This document shows positions 34,366 to 45,512 of a stretch of 60,000 nucleotides of DNA, piece after piece; within the stretch, counting starts at the first letter, position 1, and each line of letters opens with the position of its first letter. The position numbers and the translations under genes were made by a program. Origin of the DNA: Liolophura sinensis (taxonomy: Eukaryota; Mollusca; Polyplacophora; Chitonida; Chitonidae); NCBI RefSeq assembly GCF_032854445.1, contig NC_088301.1:9174281-9234280 (forward strand), read 5' to 3'. The notes under the pieces were generated by a model. That model made no database searches. It had not been told where the DNA came from and saw only the letters and a list, made by a program, of their open reading frames with translations.

Positions 34366-35189
34366 GTGTTTGATAACTTTGCTTTAAATATTGACACGAA
34401 CAACTTACTCTATGTTGGTATAAGTGAAATCATCTACTGCTCGCGGGCATTCATGACTACCAGCCGATACAAATGCACGCAGAAGAGACATCTGCATAAA
34501 CCTTCTACTGGAATTCAAATTATCAATTGGTAAAAATATATACCTGATTAACCCAGGTGACGGGATTGACAATTATTTATACACGCGTGAACAACTTCAG
34601 GGGTGTTCATATCCAACTTTATATAGTGTATAGAGGGGTTGTATGTCCTACTTCTGGCAGACATATTGAAGTACAGTGGATATACCAGCCCATGTTAACA
34701 GGAGCATTGAGCAAGATTTATCTTAAAACAGATGACTGTTTAGTTCAGTAAATGCACGGTATCATAAAAAAACGAATCACTTAGAGCTACCGCTTATGTC
34801 CCGCATCATTATCACGTCCTTCACTCTTGTCCAGTTGATTTTTTAATTAGTCTGCCACGCGAACAGACTTTTCTTCCTTTTTTAATTACGCGTACTTAAT
34901 TTCTTATGACTGTATGCTGATGTGAAAATTTCACTTGAGCCTGACCAAACACAGATAACGGTGCTTTAATTGAGACATGAATGTTCGCCTTCAGAATGTA
35001 ATGTATGGGAGATATGATAAATGTTATCATCACAAACCTCGTATTCTCGTGCTAGATTATTAACAATAGTTTCTATCTGTCGGCACACAAAATGTAAAAC
35101 AAAGCATTCGTTTTAAACAAATCTACACGTCAAACACGTGATGCCGATCCCTTATTGTCCTTTTTATGTTTTTGCGAAGACCTCAGACA
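34366..35189. other. Anonymous non-coding DNA
   Basis: No gene or repeat family was recognised. Confidence 0.5.
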
Positions 35190-35460
35190 GTCTGGTCTAG
35201 CTGGCTGTTAAGCCTGAGCACAGTGTCACAGGAGCCCCTCGCCTGTGCGATTGCTGTCAGTTCAAGTCCAGCTCATGCGGGCTTCCTTTTCTGTCGTACT
35301 TGAAAAAGTAACACCAGCAGTAACAGGATGGTCGTGGGTTTTCCCCCTGGTCTCTGCCCCGTTTCCCCACCATGATTCTGGCCGATGTCGTACAAGTGAA
35401 ATATTCTTGAGTATGTCGTAAATCACGAATAAATTAAATTAATAAATAAATTAATAAATT
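35190..35460 (+). mobile_element. SINE type A, near full-length, diverged head
   Basis: It runs from a tRNA-like head (TAGCTGGCTGTTAAGCC, B-box-like CAGTTCAAGTCCAGC) through CATGCGGGCTTCCTTTTCTG and the CACCATGATTCTGGCCGATG body to the tail and AATTAAATTAATAAATAAAT end. Confidence 0.9.
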
Positions 35461-35629
35461 CTCCACTCGCTCACATGGACTATCCAGTGTTTCACATATC
35501 CTCTAGAGCTAAGTGTGGCGAATAAGGAAGTACCAACATTTTATCATCTTAAGCTTAACATGCCTCGGGTTGTAATCCGTTCCCATGCCTACTAGCAGTG
35601 CGTTTTCTGTCGTTTTCAATATACAACAG

Positions 35630-35630
<1 letters not shown>

Positions 35631-35707
<77 letters not shown>
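35631..35707. repeat. (TA)38 microsatellite
   Basis: A pure TA dinucleotide tract of 77 bases. Confidence 0.98.
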
Positions 35708-35709
<2 letters not shown>

Positions 35710-35904
35710 TTAGTATAGTCCAGTGTCATCAAATATTTCCTGTTGTTTCAAAGAAAAGACAACAAATAACATGGCCGTAATTATTTCGGAAGGTGGGTGG
35801 AAAAAAACATTTACATCCGCAACCGTTTCATTATGACGTGCTTGGTAACTTTAGAATTTCAACTTTTAATCTGGAATTCTTACGAGGGGATACACCATGT
35901 TAGA

Positions 35905-36179
35905 TTTATTTATTTATTTATTTATTTGATTGGTGTTTTACGCCGTTCTCAAGAATATTTCACTTATATGACTTAGGCCAGCATTATGGTGGGTGGAAAC
36001 CAGGCAGAGCCCGGGGGAAACCCACGACCATCCGCAGGTTGCTGTCAGACCTTCCCACTTACGGCCGGAGAGGAAGCCAGCATGAGCTGGCCTTGAACTC
36101 ACAGCGACCGCATTGGTGAGAGACTCTTGGGACATTACGCTGTGCTAGCGCGCTAACCAACTGAGCCACGGAGGCCCCG
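35905..36179 (-). mobile_element. SINE type A, full-length, with target-site duplication
   Basis: The element is complete, from the (TTTA)n tail end at 35905 to the head (GAGCCACGGAGGCCCC). The reverse A box (CCAACTGAGCCA, 36157-36168) and B-box region (CCTTGAACTCACAGCGACC) are intact. CCATGTTAGA flanks it on both sides (35895-35904 and 36180-36189), a 10-bp target-site duplication, so this is a relatively young insertion. Confidence 0.97.
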
Positions 36180-36189
36180 CCATGTTAGA

Positions 36190-38054
36190 GGAAAGGGAAA
36201 CGATGAGAAACGATGTCGCGTTACTCATATTGCACGCGATGTTGCTTACCTTGAACTGCCATACCTCCTTTATATAACATCACAAATGTGAAAACGTATG
36301 TTTTTCTAAACTTTATGTGGGATATTTCTTCCATGCATATATGCATTTTATCATTTGTGTTGTGTTTTAGTTTGAAGCGTTACTTCGAATGTCACAGTAA
36401 CTGTTAAATGACTGGAAAATGGAGAGTTATCTGATCGATTTCGCTGACTATCTGCATGAGTAATATTACATGTTTGCTGACTTTGCCAGGATGTTGCAGT
36501 TCCAAGCATGCGAAGAAATTATGTCACATCCCGGTATGTGTTTATAGGATGTGACTGGAATAATGTTGAAAATGACGCTGAACCAGAAGTAAACAAATCT
36601 GCCACACACGGAGTCCACTCACGCACAAACTCACGGCTCGAACGTGGGAACGTAATGTACGTACTATAACGCAGTACACATTAACAACATTAGGATCCGG
36701 TATAATGGAAGGATATCCACCATAGAAATGGACTCATATCAAATAATTATGCCCAATCACCTCTTAAGAATTTCTTCATACGACCAAGATCTCTTTACTC
36801 TTACAAGTGTCGTGGTATGTCGGGTGACATAGCACGGTCAGACATCACTGTGGAGATTTGTTCTTCAATGTCTTCCTTGTGGTGGATATCACAAACTTGC
36901 TGTCAACATTCATTATTCACGCATGCGCTCAAGCTTTGTCATGTTACGCATCGCGCATACAGTTTGTCTTATTATAGTATATTAGTAGCTAAATTATGAA
37001 CACTCCGTATTGCTGACATGAACCGAGCTTGATCGGCGGACACCTTTGTCATAATACAGTCCAGTGTTTACCGTGCCAAACAGCTCTCTCCAATACACAT
37101 CTCAGTTTGATCCCAGTCTACAAACTGTCCATGAGTTTGGCAATAAGGAAATCAACGTACACGCCTTTCATAATGCCCGTCCAGTCAGCATTTAAACGGC
37201 TAATAATGGAGTCTCGTAAAAAAACCAGTCAGGACAATATGTTTACAGTCATGCTTCATCAGTCATGCCCGGCGAACTGGAAGACATCTTATTGTCAGAT
37301 ATACCCCGCCTATAACAAGAGATATATACACTTTCACGCCAATTAAGCGCTTCCGACACCCCGCGGTTCTAGCTGGTGCCATTCCAAACGTGAGAAAGTT
37401 TGTTACTATGTTTACGTGAATTGAGCACTGTACAGCAGTGTTTCTCACGGAATGTGACTCGCACATATAAATACCTACCTGTATACAGAAAGGGAAAACG
37501 CAGTGGACCGCTTATGATAGGTATTTACCACTAATACAATGATATGTTTCCAAAACACAAAGATTCTGTGCGTGAATCAGCAGTAATGCAATGCCTGTTT
37601 TTCACACATAAACAGACATCTCGACCCAGTTTTATTCGATGCAAGGTTTGCATTGTAACTCGCGTGGATATCGGACCTGTACGCCGGCAGTCGGGTTTAC
37701 AGTTGGTGGGTTGGGGGTGAGGGTGGGGGAATGTATTCACATAATAAGAATTATAAACAATTCTAATAAACAGCGGCCAAGGAAACTATATAGGTAATAA
37801 CTGGTCTAATGTGTTAGAAATGTAGCACAGTTACAAAATGCTTCGACAACGTTGTAATCTAAATGTTTACATTTGCAATGAGTTGATACAGCCATTAAAG
37901 GCTGCGTACGAGCATGTGCAGAATACCCCGATGTTTAATCCAGTGGGAGCGCATCCTTGATTTATTACAGTCTACTTGCCTCTTAAAACACAAGTTCTTA
38001 GACACATCCATCCATGGAAAACGCAATCTGCTATTCGAACTCCTCTGTAAGAAG
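36190..38054. other. Anonymous non-coding DNA with one G-quadruplex motif
   Basis: No gene was recognised. The open frames at 36817, 37029 and 37263 overlap or lack content. Confidence 0.5.
37708..37729 (+). other. G-quadruplex motif
   Basis: Four G-runs (3, 5, 3 and 5 G) are separated by loops of 2, 3 and 1 bases. This satisfies the G3+N1-7 rule and predicts a stable intramolecular quadruplex on the + strand. Confidence 0.85.
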
Positions 38055-38398
38055 TGAGAGAACGAAGTCGGGAGACCAAGGATCAAACCGGGGCCGGGTC
38101 ATTCCAAAGATTTGGTACTTGTTGCTGCCTCGTCTGGCGCTCAGCACTGAGAGGCTAGAGGGAGAAAACTTGACTGGTTGAGCCGATGTCACTATATAGT
38201 GTGACTGGGTGGGGTGTCATGCCAGGTGTCTTAGGCATGATACTTCAGTGACGGCAGCACTTTAACGACATGAACCCGCCCTGCCACAAGAAGACACAGT
38301 GTATGTACACACACCTAATGACTCCTCGTCGTCAGATGACTGATAAATTGTTAAGTGCGATGTTAACCCCAAGCACAAATACATACATACATACGTGA
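38055..38398 (+). mobile_element. SINE type C copy
   Basis: It reads GGGCCGGGTCATTCCAAAGA, TTGTTGCTGCCTCGTCTGGC, TCAGCACTGAGAGGCTAGAG and GCCCTGCCACAAGAAGACAC. The 3' end is GTCGTCAGATGACTGATAAA with GTGCGATGTTAACCCCAAGC and an (ATAC)n tail. Confidence 0.9.
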
Positions 38399-38467
38399 GA
38401 GAAAATTTTATTTTACGTTTCTAAAATCCTGCTGTACCATTATTCATTTTATTTTCCTGTGTCGTAG

Positions 38468-38521
38468 GCTTGGATCAAGCGGTCATTTGACACGACCAAC
38501 ATCAGGGAGAATTATAGTTTG
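38468..38521 (+). other. Candidate small orphan exon (54 nt)
   Basis: An acceptor with a good pyrimidine tract (TTTTATTTTCCTGTGTCGTAG) and a donor TTG|GTAAAG bound 18 codons in phase 0/0 (AWIKRSFDTTNIRENYSL). The peptide is not recognised. Short segments like this arise by chance, so confidence is low. Confidence 0.2.
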
Positions 38522-41299
38522 GTAAAGCTCATTCCACATACACACATCCGCGTATTGCCGGAAAGCTTTCCATCAAATTTTAGTTGTATATTAACAACAG
38601 TACAACAGGAAAAAATATAAAGTTCATATGTCCTATGCATCTCGGCCCTATATATTAAAGTAGGGTAATGTAAACAAAATTTTACTCTGGTGTGAATATA
38701 TTGTAGTGAAGTTAAAAACTCCTGCACAAGAAATCTACTCGAACCCTGGATAGATTTGAATGCGGAGAAATGCGAGGGAGATTTAGCGAATCGAGCGACA
38801 GGGTGATGCATGGACGCATTCAAAAGTAATACTGTGACTCATGCTGTATTCTCAATAGCTGGAGTTCTAAATCAGCTGGTTTCTTGAATCTTTAAGCCAC
38901 ACACAAACCACCGTGCCGAAAACCTGTTGGGTAAGCAGATTTATGGCGGTTCTTATTGCCCATTTTAAACCAGTTTTTCAAGTATATAAGACCAATTTAA
39001 ATATATAAAGCCGCAGAGAAACTCCGTTTCACCTAATAATTTACACAAACAGTTTCTTTTGCCCTCCGCGTGCACGATGAAAGATTGCCATGCCAACTGG
39101 AGAGTAGGAGACTCCGTATACTGGTTTAATGAAAGCTGATGTTTTTTCCTTGTATAAAAAAACATGTTGTTCTAGTTAAACTAACTGACCTGAAACCACG
39201 TGCCTTCGATGTTTGTGGCTGTTACGTAGCTTTAAGAAACAACACCACAATCAGGTGTTACGTCCTTTGCAGTCCATTGTTTTTAAATGATTTATTACCC
39301 TTGTAGTAAAACTCAGAGGCGGATAAAAATATTGTGCCAGGCCTACATAGGGTGCAGTCTCAAATTACTGCTCAGACTATATCCTCGCTATCATGCGAAA
39401 TCACGTGCTATGGGAGATTACACAAATGGTTATATCAATATGCAGGGCGTATTGCGCCAGTGAGTTATATATATTGCAAATAGGACACCAGATCTGTTCC
39501 TTTCAAATTTATGGGCGTGGAATAGAAACCTTTAATTCAGTCGACAAAAAAGAGGAAAAAAGTTCAATTCTCTCGACGATGCGGTGTAGAAGTCCGGATT
39601 TGCTACACAATACATAGTCTATGGTGTTATTCATAAGGCTGGGCATTTGGCAATGCTTCGGCATTATGTGCCTTTTCCTGTGTATAGAATAGTGTGCTCC
39701 GGGCCTATATCGCCTAGGCGAGCAAAAAGATCTAAAAATGTGAAAATCTTAAATTAGCCAAAATTGGGGATCAACTGCATAAAATTACATCGGTATAAAG
39801 GAGCCTATTCGATTTAACTGTATTCAATCACCAAGAAATCCTTAATTTATTTTATTTTATCATACACGAGTAAATAGTATAGGTGTGTTTATTCGGCGTG
39901 ATCACGCTGGCACACCAGCAAGCGTCAGTGATTTTAATTCCAATCATACACACCTGTACGTTTGTACAGCCGTAAATGTAAAGAATGGGCGAAGTGATAC
40001 CTGCAGTTTGCAGTTCTAGAAGCAAATGTGCAATGTGCAAATGCTAATAACAATGTTTGTTAGAGCATCATCTGTCTTCCACAGGAATATAGATAGTTGT
40101 ACAAATGTGACCGGAGCGATTCGATCTGTATGGTTAAACTGGTATTCCGCTTCACCCAGTTTTATTATGCACTTATAATTGTGTAATAAGGTATCTGTCT
40201 TCAGAGCCCAACTTGCTGTCAAAATACATTTGTACCATATACTGAAGAATAATTCACTTATATTACGATGCTTCGTCAATGAAGGCAACATTTCTTTCAA
40301 CAAACTTATTCGCATTCTTTGCGTAATTCGTCATGAATTCGTTTTTCTTTGTAACGCGTATGCTGGACGGGCACCTGTCGAATATTCTTGAAGTTTATAC
40401 TAGCTCAGTCCTGTTGTTAATTATATCCTCGCTTTACACTGACAGGGATACCAATACTTTAGGCATACGTGTACCTCGGGGGGTGGGGGGGGGACCATTT
40501 AAAATGTAGGTCTTGCCCTGAGTCACCATTATAGACGTTCACTCTGACCTCTTACATTAAAAAGAATGTTTGTAAAAAGGGCTGGAGTTTCTGAGGTAAA
40601 CATGCCAATCAGGTTGTATTAGCATAATGTTTACAAATTGGTTACAACATTTCTTAAGATGGTGGAAGAAACGCATGAATATGTAAATCGGAGTTGACGT
40701 ATTTGACTGAGAAACTCCTCCTATGCTGTTATCATGTATGAAGCTCAACTGGGTTACTATCGTCACAGTAGAGCTTCTTAACAATACAAAGTAAACAAAC
40801 GGGTGTGTGCTGACGGAAAAAGTTGAATAATACAAATACCATAACTTTAGAATGCCGGCGGCCATCCCAGGAATTCTGTATAGATAGCGGATACTTTTCC
40901 CGTGACTGTCCACCGTTAAGCAGCTGTTAATGCGGTTATTATGCAAACTTTATTACATATGTAGTAGGCGGAACGATCTGTTGTGTATATAACAAACATG
41001 GAATTCCGATCAACCCAGTTTTGTTAGGCACATATAATTGTGTGTATCGAGAACCAAACCAGGCTCTATACCATTCAGTAACAGATTAATACATGAATGA
41101 TTGGACACTACATGTTCTTGGATACTTTGCTATAACGTTAATATTCTGGTATATACACTCCCAGCGTTTCTCAAGCTTTGTGACCTTCCACACACTTTAG
41201 TTCTCTACTCCCCCAAAACATCTTATCCAGTGATTGTAAATTTATCTCTAAAACGTGCGCCCTGCGTCTTTCCGACAACTTTGTACTCCGGTATAGCTT
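38522..41299. other. Anonymous non-coding DNA
   Basis: No gene was recognised. The 129-codon frame at 40557-40946 on the - strand has no family motif. A G-rich run lies at about 40478-40494. Confidence 0.5.
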
Positions 41300-41372
41300 T
41301 TGACGTGCCACACTCGTATAAGTGAAGTGTTCTCGTGTACGGCGTAAAACACCAGTCAAATAAATGAATGAA
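41300..41372 (+). mobile_element. SINE type A tail fragment
   Basis: It reads TTTTGACGTGCCACACTCGT, ATAAGTGAAGTGTTCTCGTG and ACGGCGTAAAACACCAGTCA, then AAATAAATGAATGAATA. Confidence 0.85.
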
Positions 41373-41634
41373 TACAAACGGTTTAAATATATTTTGGACG
41401 CCGCTTTTGTTCGGTGCAGCATATATTACTCTCAGAAACTAGGATTTTAAGTTCTATATGAATCGATGGGAAACACAAGGCGCGAGTTCAAAAAGCCTGC
41501 CTTAATTGGAGGGGGAGCTTGTAGATCTCTCCACGGTCATTACTTGTTGTCACATTTTGACACTAAGCGGGCGACGACGCTTGTGTGCAATTGTGGCTCT
41601 CTAACTGTTCGTTGAAGATAAGTTATCTTCCACC

Positions 41635-41705
41635 AGCATATGGTACGTCATATGCGGGAAAGTTTGTTAGTAACTTGCCAAATGTCGATGGCTTACGTTA
41701 GACAC
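41635..41705 (+). mobile_element. SINE type B fragment
   Basis: GCGGGAAAGTTTGTTAGTAA and CTTGCCAAATGTCGATGGC match the type B body. Confidence 0.5.
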
Positions 41706-42472
41706 CCATAGCAGTCACGTGTAGCACCGTTGTAAAAGTCGTATAACTTTTAAGTCAATTCTCATTGGATTACTGGCTGTCGAAAGCGAGACGCTCACAG
41801 GTGAAAACAAATAAAAAGTTAAAATTTTCTTAAGATTTTGAGGAATACAACGCTAAATAAACAACGCTTATTTTTTTAACGATGTGTCCTAAACAGTATA
41901 TTCATCAGTGCAGTTTTAACATGAATATTTTTTCCATCTTTTATATCGTTGATTAAGTATTATTCGATAAAGATCTTTGCAGCTGTAGGCATGAATAAAC
42001 ACATATAACGGTCAGTGATGACTCACTGCGTAGGATTTCTCAGTAAAGTAAAAAAGTTTTTAAAAATCTGTACATGGTACTATACGTTGGCATATCTGAG
42101 GGCACCCAACCATAACGCTGTCGTGTATATAGGTTGACGTTTAAACATATAGTGATACATTATTGTCTGGCCTTCACAAACGTTACATGCAGAGGAAGAT
42201 AACGTGTTGAATATTAAACATGACATCTCGCACCTGCACAAAATATGATTATTAAACACATGAACATTTTAGCATGAATAGGAATCAGATTGAATTAATA
42301 TCGTTGTATAGTGTAAATTTGTATGACATCGTCCATGGTATTTCTTGCATCCAGGGTCATCAGCATTATTAAGGAGGCGCCTACTGTGTCTTAATTAATA
42401 AAATATGGACCTATATATCCATAAAAGATCAAAATAACTTTGTTTCTAATCACTATACAAATGCTTGAGGAT
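41706..42472. other. Anonymous non-coding DNA
   Basis: No gene or repeat family was recognised. Confidence 0.5.
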
Positions 42473-42560
42473 TTACAAGTTCAAGTTTATTGGACTTGAG
42501 TACATTCGCCCCTAGTCACATATACATGTACACATCTGAACAATTGGCGGACAGCATAGA
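42473..42560 (-). mobile_element. Possible LINE 3' end fragment
   Basis: On the - strand it reads GTACTCAAGTCCAATAAACT followed by TGAACTTGTAAATCC, resembling an AATAAACTTGAACTTG-type LINE 3' terminus. No coding remnant is attached. Confidence 0.35.
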
Positions 42561-42949
42561 CTAATACCTGAGGCAAACAAACACAAAAGCAATCATAATC
42601 TCACCTGGCGTAATTTGAAACTATCATAAATATAACGTGGTGTTTTATATAAAACACTTTTTGATGAACGAGAAAAAAGCTGAACAAGTTTGAAAACATT
42701 TGATCTTTTCCCCTAATAAGGCTTAGTATAAACTTCGCGATATGTTAATTTTTAACAAGGCTTGCAACTGACAAGACTTGTAATCATCCGATACAAGCAC
42801 TGATGAATTCTCCTGAATATAAAACAATCTGGCCCTAAATGCACTGACAAAACATGCTGCATGCACACAACCAATCATGCAGTTTGCGCAGCTTTGTGTT
42901 CTTTGAAGACAATTTGTCCATTCATTCGGCGTGCAATTCTATTCATCAC

Positions 42950-43015
42950 CTGAGGTCATCAGTAACTTGCCAAAGGTCGGTAGTTTACCTCCAGAACTCC
43001 AGTTTCCTCCCTCCA
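42950..43015 (+). mobile_element. SINE type B fragment
   Basis: CAGTAACTTGCCAAAGGTCG and CTCCAGTTTCCTCCCTCCAC match the type B body. Confidence 0.6.
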
Positions 43016-43071
43016 CCAATAGTGTCTCGCAATTCTTCATTAAGGCTTTATGCATTGCGTTCTTTTATGTG

Positions 43072-43136
<65 letters not shown>
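43072..43136. repeat. Compound (TA)8-(GT)24 microsatellite
   Basis: A TA tract at 43072-43088 passes directly into 48 bases of pure GT (43089-43136). Confidence 0.98.
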
Positions 43137-43137
<1 letters not shown>

Positions 43138-45304
43138 GTTCTATTTGTCCGCCTGTCAAATTTTAGTCATCCTATAGTTTATAGCATGGGTGATCCAAAG
43201 TAAATCTAATTTAAAAAAGAAAAAACTTTCTTTAAAACTTGAATCTATAGAAACGTTATGCCTTCAAAAGAAGAAGTTTGTAAGAAGCTGTGCCAAACAC
43301 GCGCCAGTGGTTAGTAAACACTGTGGGACATTTCCATGCATACTGATATCCATTTGTGTATGTGTACGGTGACGGGACGGTCCTTAGGACATTGCTATAC
43401 ATATGTATCGTTATTAACTAACACGCCTCATACAGTGAAGTCTATATGCCTCGAACAATTAAATACCTGACTCATTTAAACCTCATGTAACATCGAGATT
43501 TGTAGATAAGACAGGGAGCGTAAAAAAGACAGGTTTGTCTGGAGGCAATTCAACACGAACGCGTCTATAACACACTTCTTTTTCGCGTCGCTTCACCGTA
43601 TAGGGTTACGGAGTATGTGTGTATATAGCCCGTGTAACGCTGGTGACGCGTGAGGCAGCGATAGCGCGCGCACCTAATGACTTGTCACGTGTCACTAGCT
43701 GAAATGATGAATCTGCTGCTAGATGAGAATTGTCTCCAGGTAAAAACTATATCTTCATTCCTCACAATGGGAAATAAAATGCAACTTGTTGACAACAACA
43801 AAAGAATATGATCGACGTGTTTCACAAGTTCACGCCACCATCAAGAACAATTGAGGGTACATAATCCCCGGCAACTATAGCAACAGTATTTATTTGCTTT
43901 CACTATGAATATGGTCATTGTTCTATCGTATCAAACGCTCTGTACGACATTTGTAACAGTAAGGATACATGTCTGCTTTCTGAGACCATAGAATAATCAC
44001 CTTAGAGTGGTGGTGGATCCACTGTAAAATCCAGAATCCGGTCACATCCTGGGCGCAAATTTGCTGCTAGTTACAGCTTACTATTGTCAGTCTAGGCATT
44101 TACAGCGAGCAAACAAACACTGACTGGAACAAACGCTATTTTAACGGGATTATCTGCAATTCTGAAGGCCATCATCCCAAACGCTAAACGCGTTACTCTT
44201 TCCGGAAATGTGTTTAATATGAACAATCACCAAGGTCCTAGTAGACGTGTGTTTTAATACCTAGCCACACGTCTTTTTGAAATGTTCGGGTGATTACACC
44301 GAGAGATCCTAACCCGGTTGATACAACTTTGGTACGGATGATAAATTGACCTGTTTATGTGTGTCTGATGGGTATTTTTTATGAACCTCTGATCCGTATG
44401 TCGTGTCGCGAAAACACGCTCCTTATACAATCACGCTGAGACAAAAGCGCTATATATAAAATTAGCTGTCTCTATCTCACACGTTTTTTTTTTTAATTTT
44501 TTTTTAAGTTTATAAACTTTTTTTTATTTTGTTTTGTTTTTTGCTTAATGTTTTTTTTATTCCTTGACATGAAATAAACAATAAATACATAAATCAGACT
44601 GATCCGGAAAGCTTTTCTCAAACAGACAATGGAGTTATTTGTGTAGAGACCAACATAGAGCCAATTAAACCCGTAACTATAGAAACGCTTCACTCTGGAA
44701 TAGATCATTATACTGCACCCACTACAGTCCTGCTCGTATGGGGAGTTCTGTGGACTGCGCGAGGTATCTGCAACCGAAGATCAAAATGTTTCATTAATAC
44801 GTGTATGTTCTCGCATAGTGCAGCTGCGAAAGGAGCTACTATATTTCTCAACCGTCATTATACCGTCTGAAAACTAATTTAGGTTTCTTTTCAGTTGGGC
44901 GGAATAGTGAATATTTTTTGTTGGTTTCGTCAAATGATTCATGATGAAAACAGACGTGAGTTGATAACTACACGTAGATGAAATGAGTTATTGTCTTTGC
45001 GTCACCTTTGTACTTTTTTTACGAAAGCATAAAATGTTGTATTTCATTATTTTGTTTAATAAATATTTATTTAGAAATGTTATCGCAAATAACAACGATA
45101 ACTACATGTGCATGATTAACTAATGTGTTATCGTTTAGACGCCGAAATGAATAAGAAAACAAACAATCATTTCGTTTAGACAGCGAAATAAACAAATAAT
45201 ACCAAACAGGAGCATCTGCGTCGCGTGGACTCCCTTTGGCAGCTGCACACAGCTGAAACGAACCTAAACTTAAATGTTTACGCATTGATGCTTATAGGCC
45301 GTTT
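43137..45304. other. Anonymous non-coding DNA
   Basis: No gene was recognised. The T-rich tract at 44484-44560 gives a lysine-rich spurious frame. Confidence 0.5.
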
Positions 45305-45512
45305 AAATTTATTGATTCACTTGAATGGAGTTTATTGTTTTATTTACAAGATGGCGGTCAAGAATATTTGAGGAGTAACCTTGACTGCTCAGAGAGAACC
45401 ACTGCCCCTCGCCAAATACCTGACCAACCTTCTCATTTATGATCTCTTTCGAACGAGCGGGAGATGGATTCGAGCGTGCGACCTTCAGTGGCTGGACAAT
45501 GTATTAGCGGAG
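45305..45512 (-). mobile_element. Diverged tRNA-derived SINE
   Basis: The right part contains GGATTCGAGCGTGCGACCTT, which is the reverse complement of a tRNA B-box region, and the left end keeps a weak SINE tail (CGGTCAAGAATATTTGAGGA). The open frame that crosses it (45381-45653) is therefore at least partly repeat sequence. Confidence 0.45.

Noticed and set aside
42854-43203. Two open frames with valine/cysteine runs
   Set aside because: They are translations of the (GT)n microsatellite.
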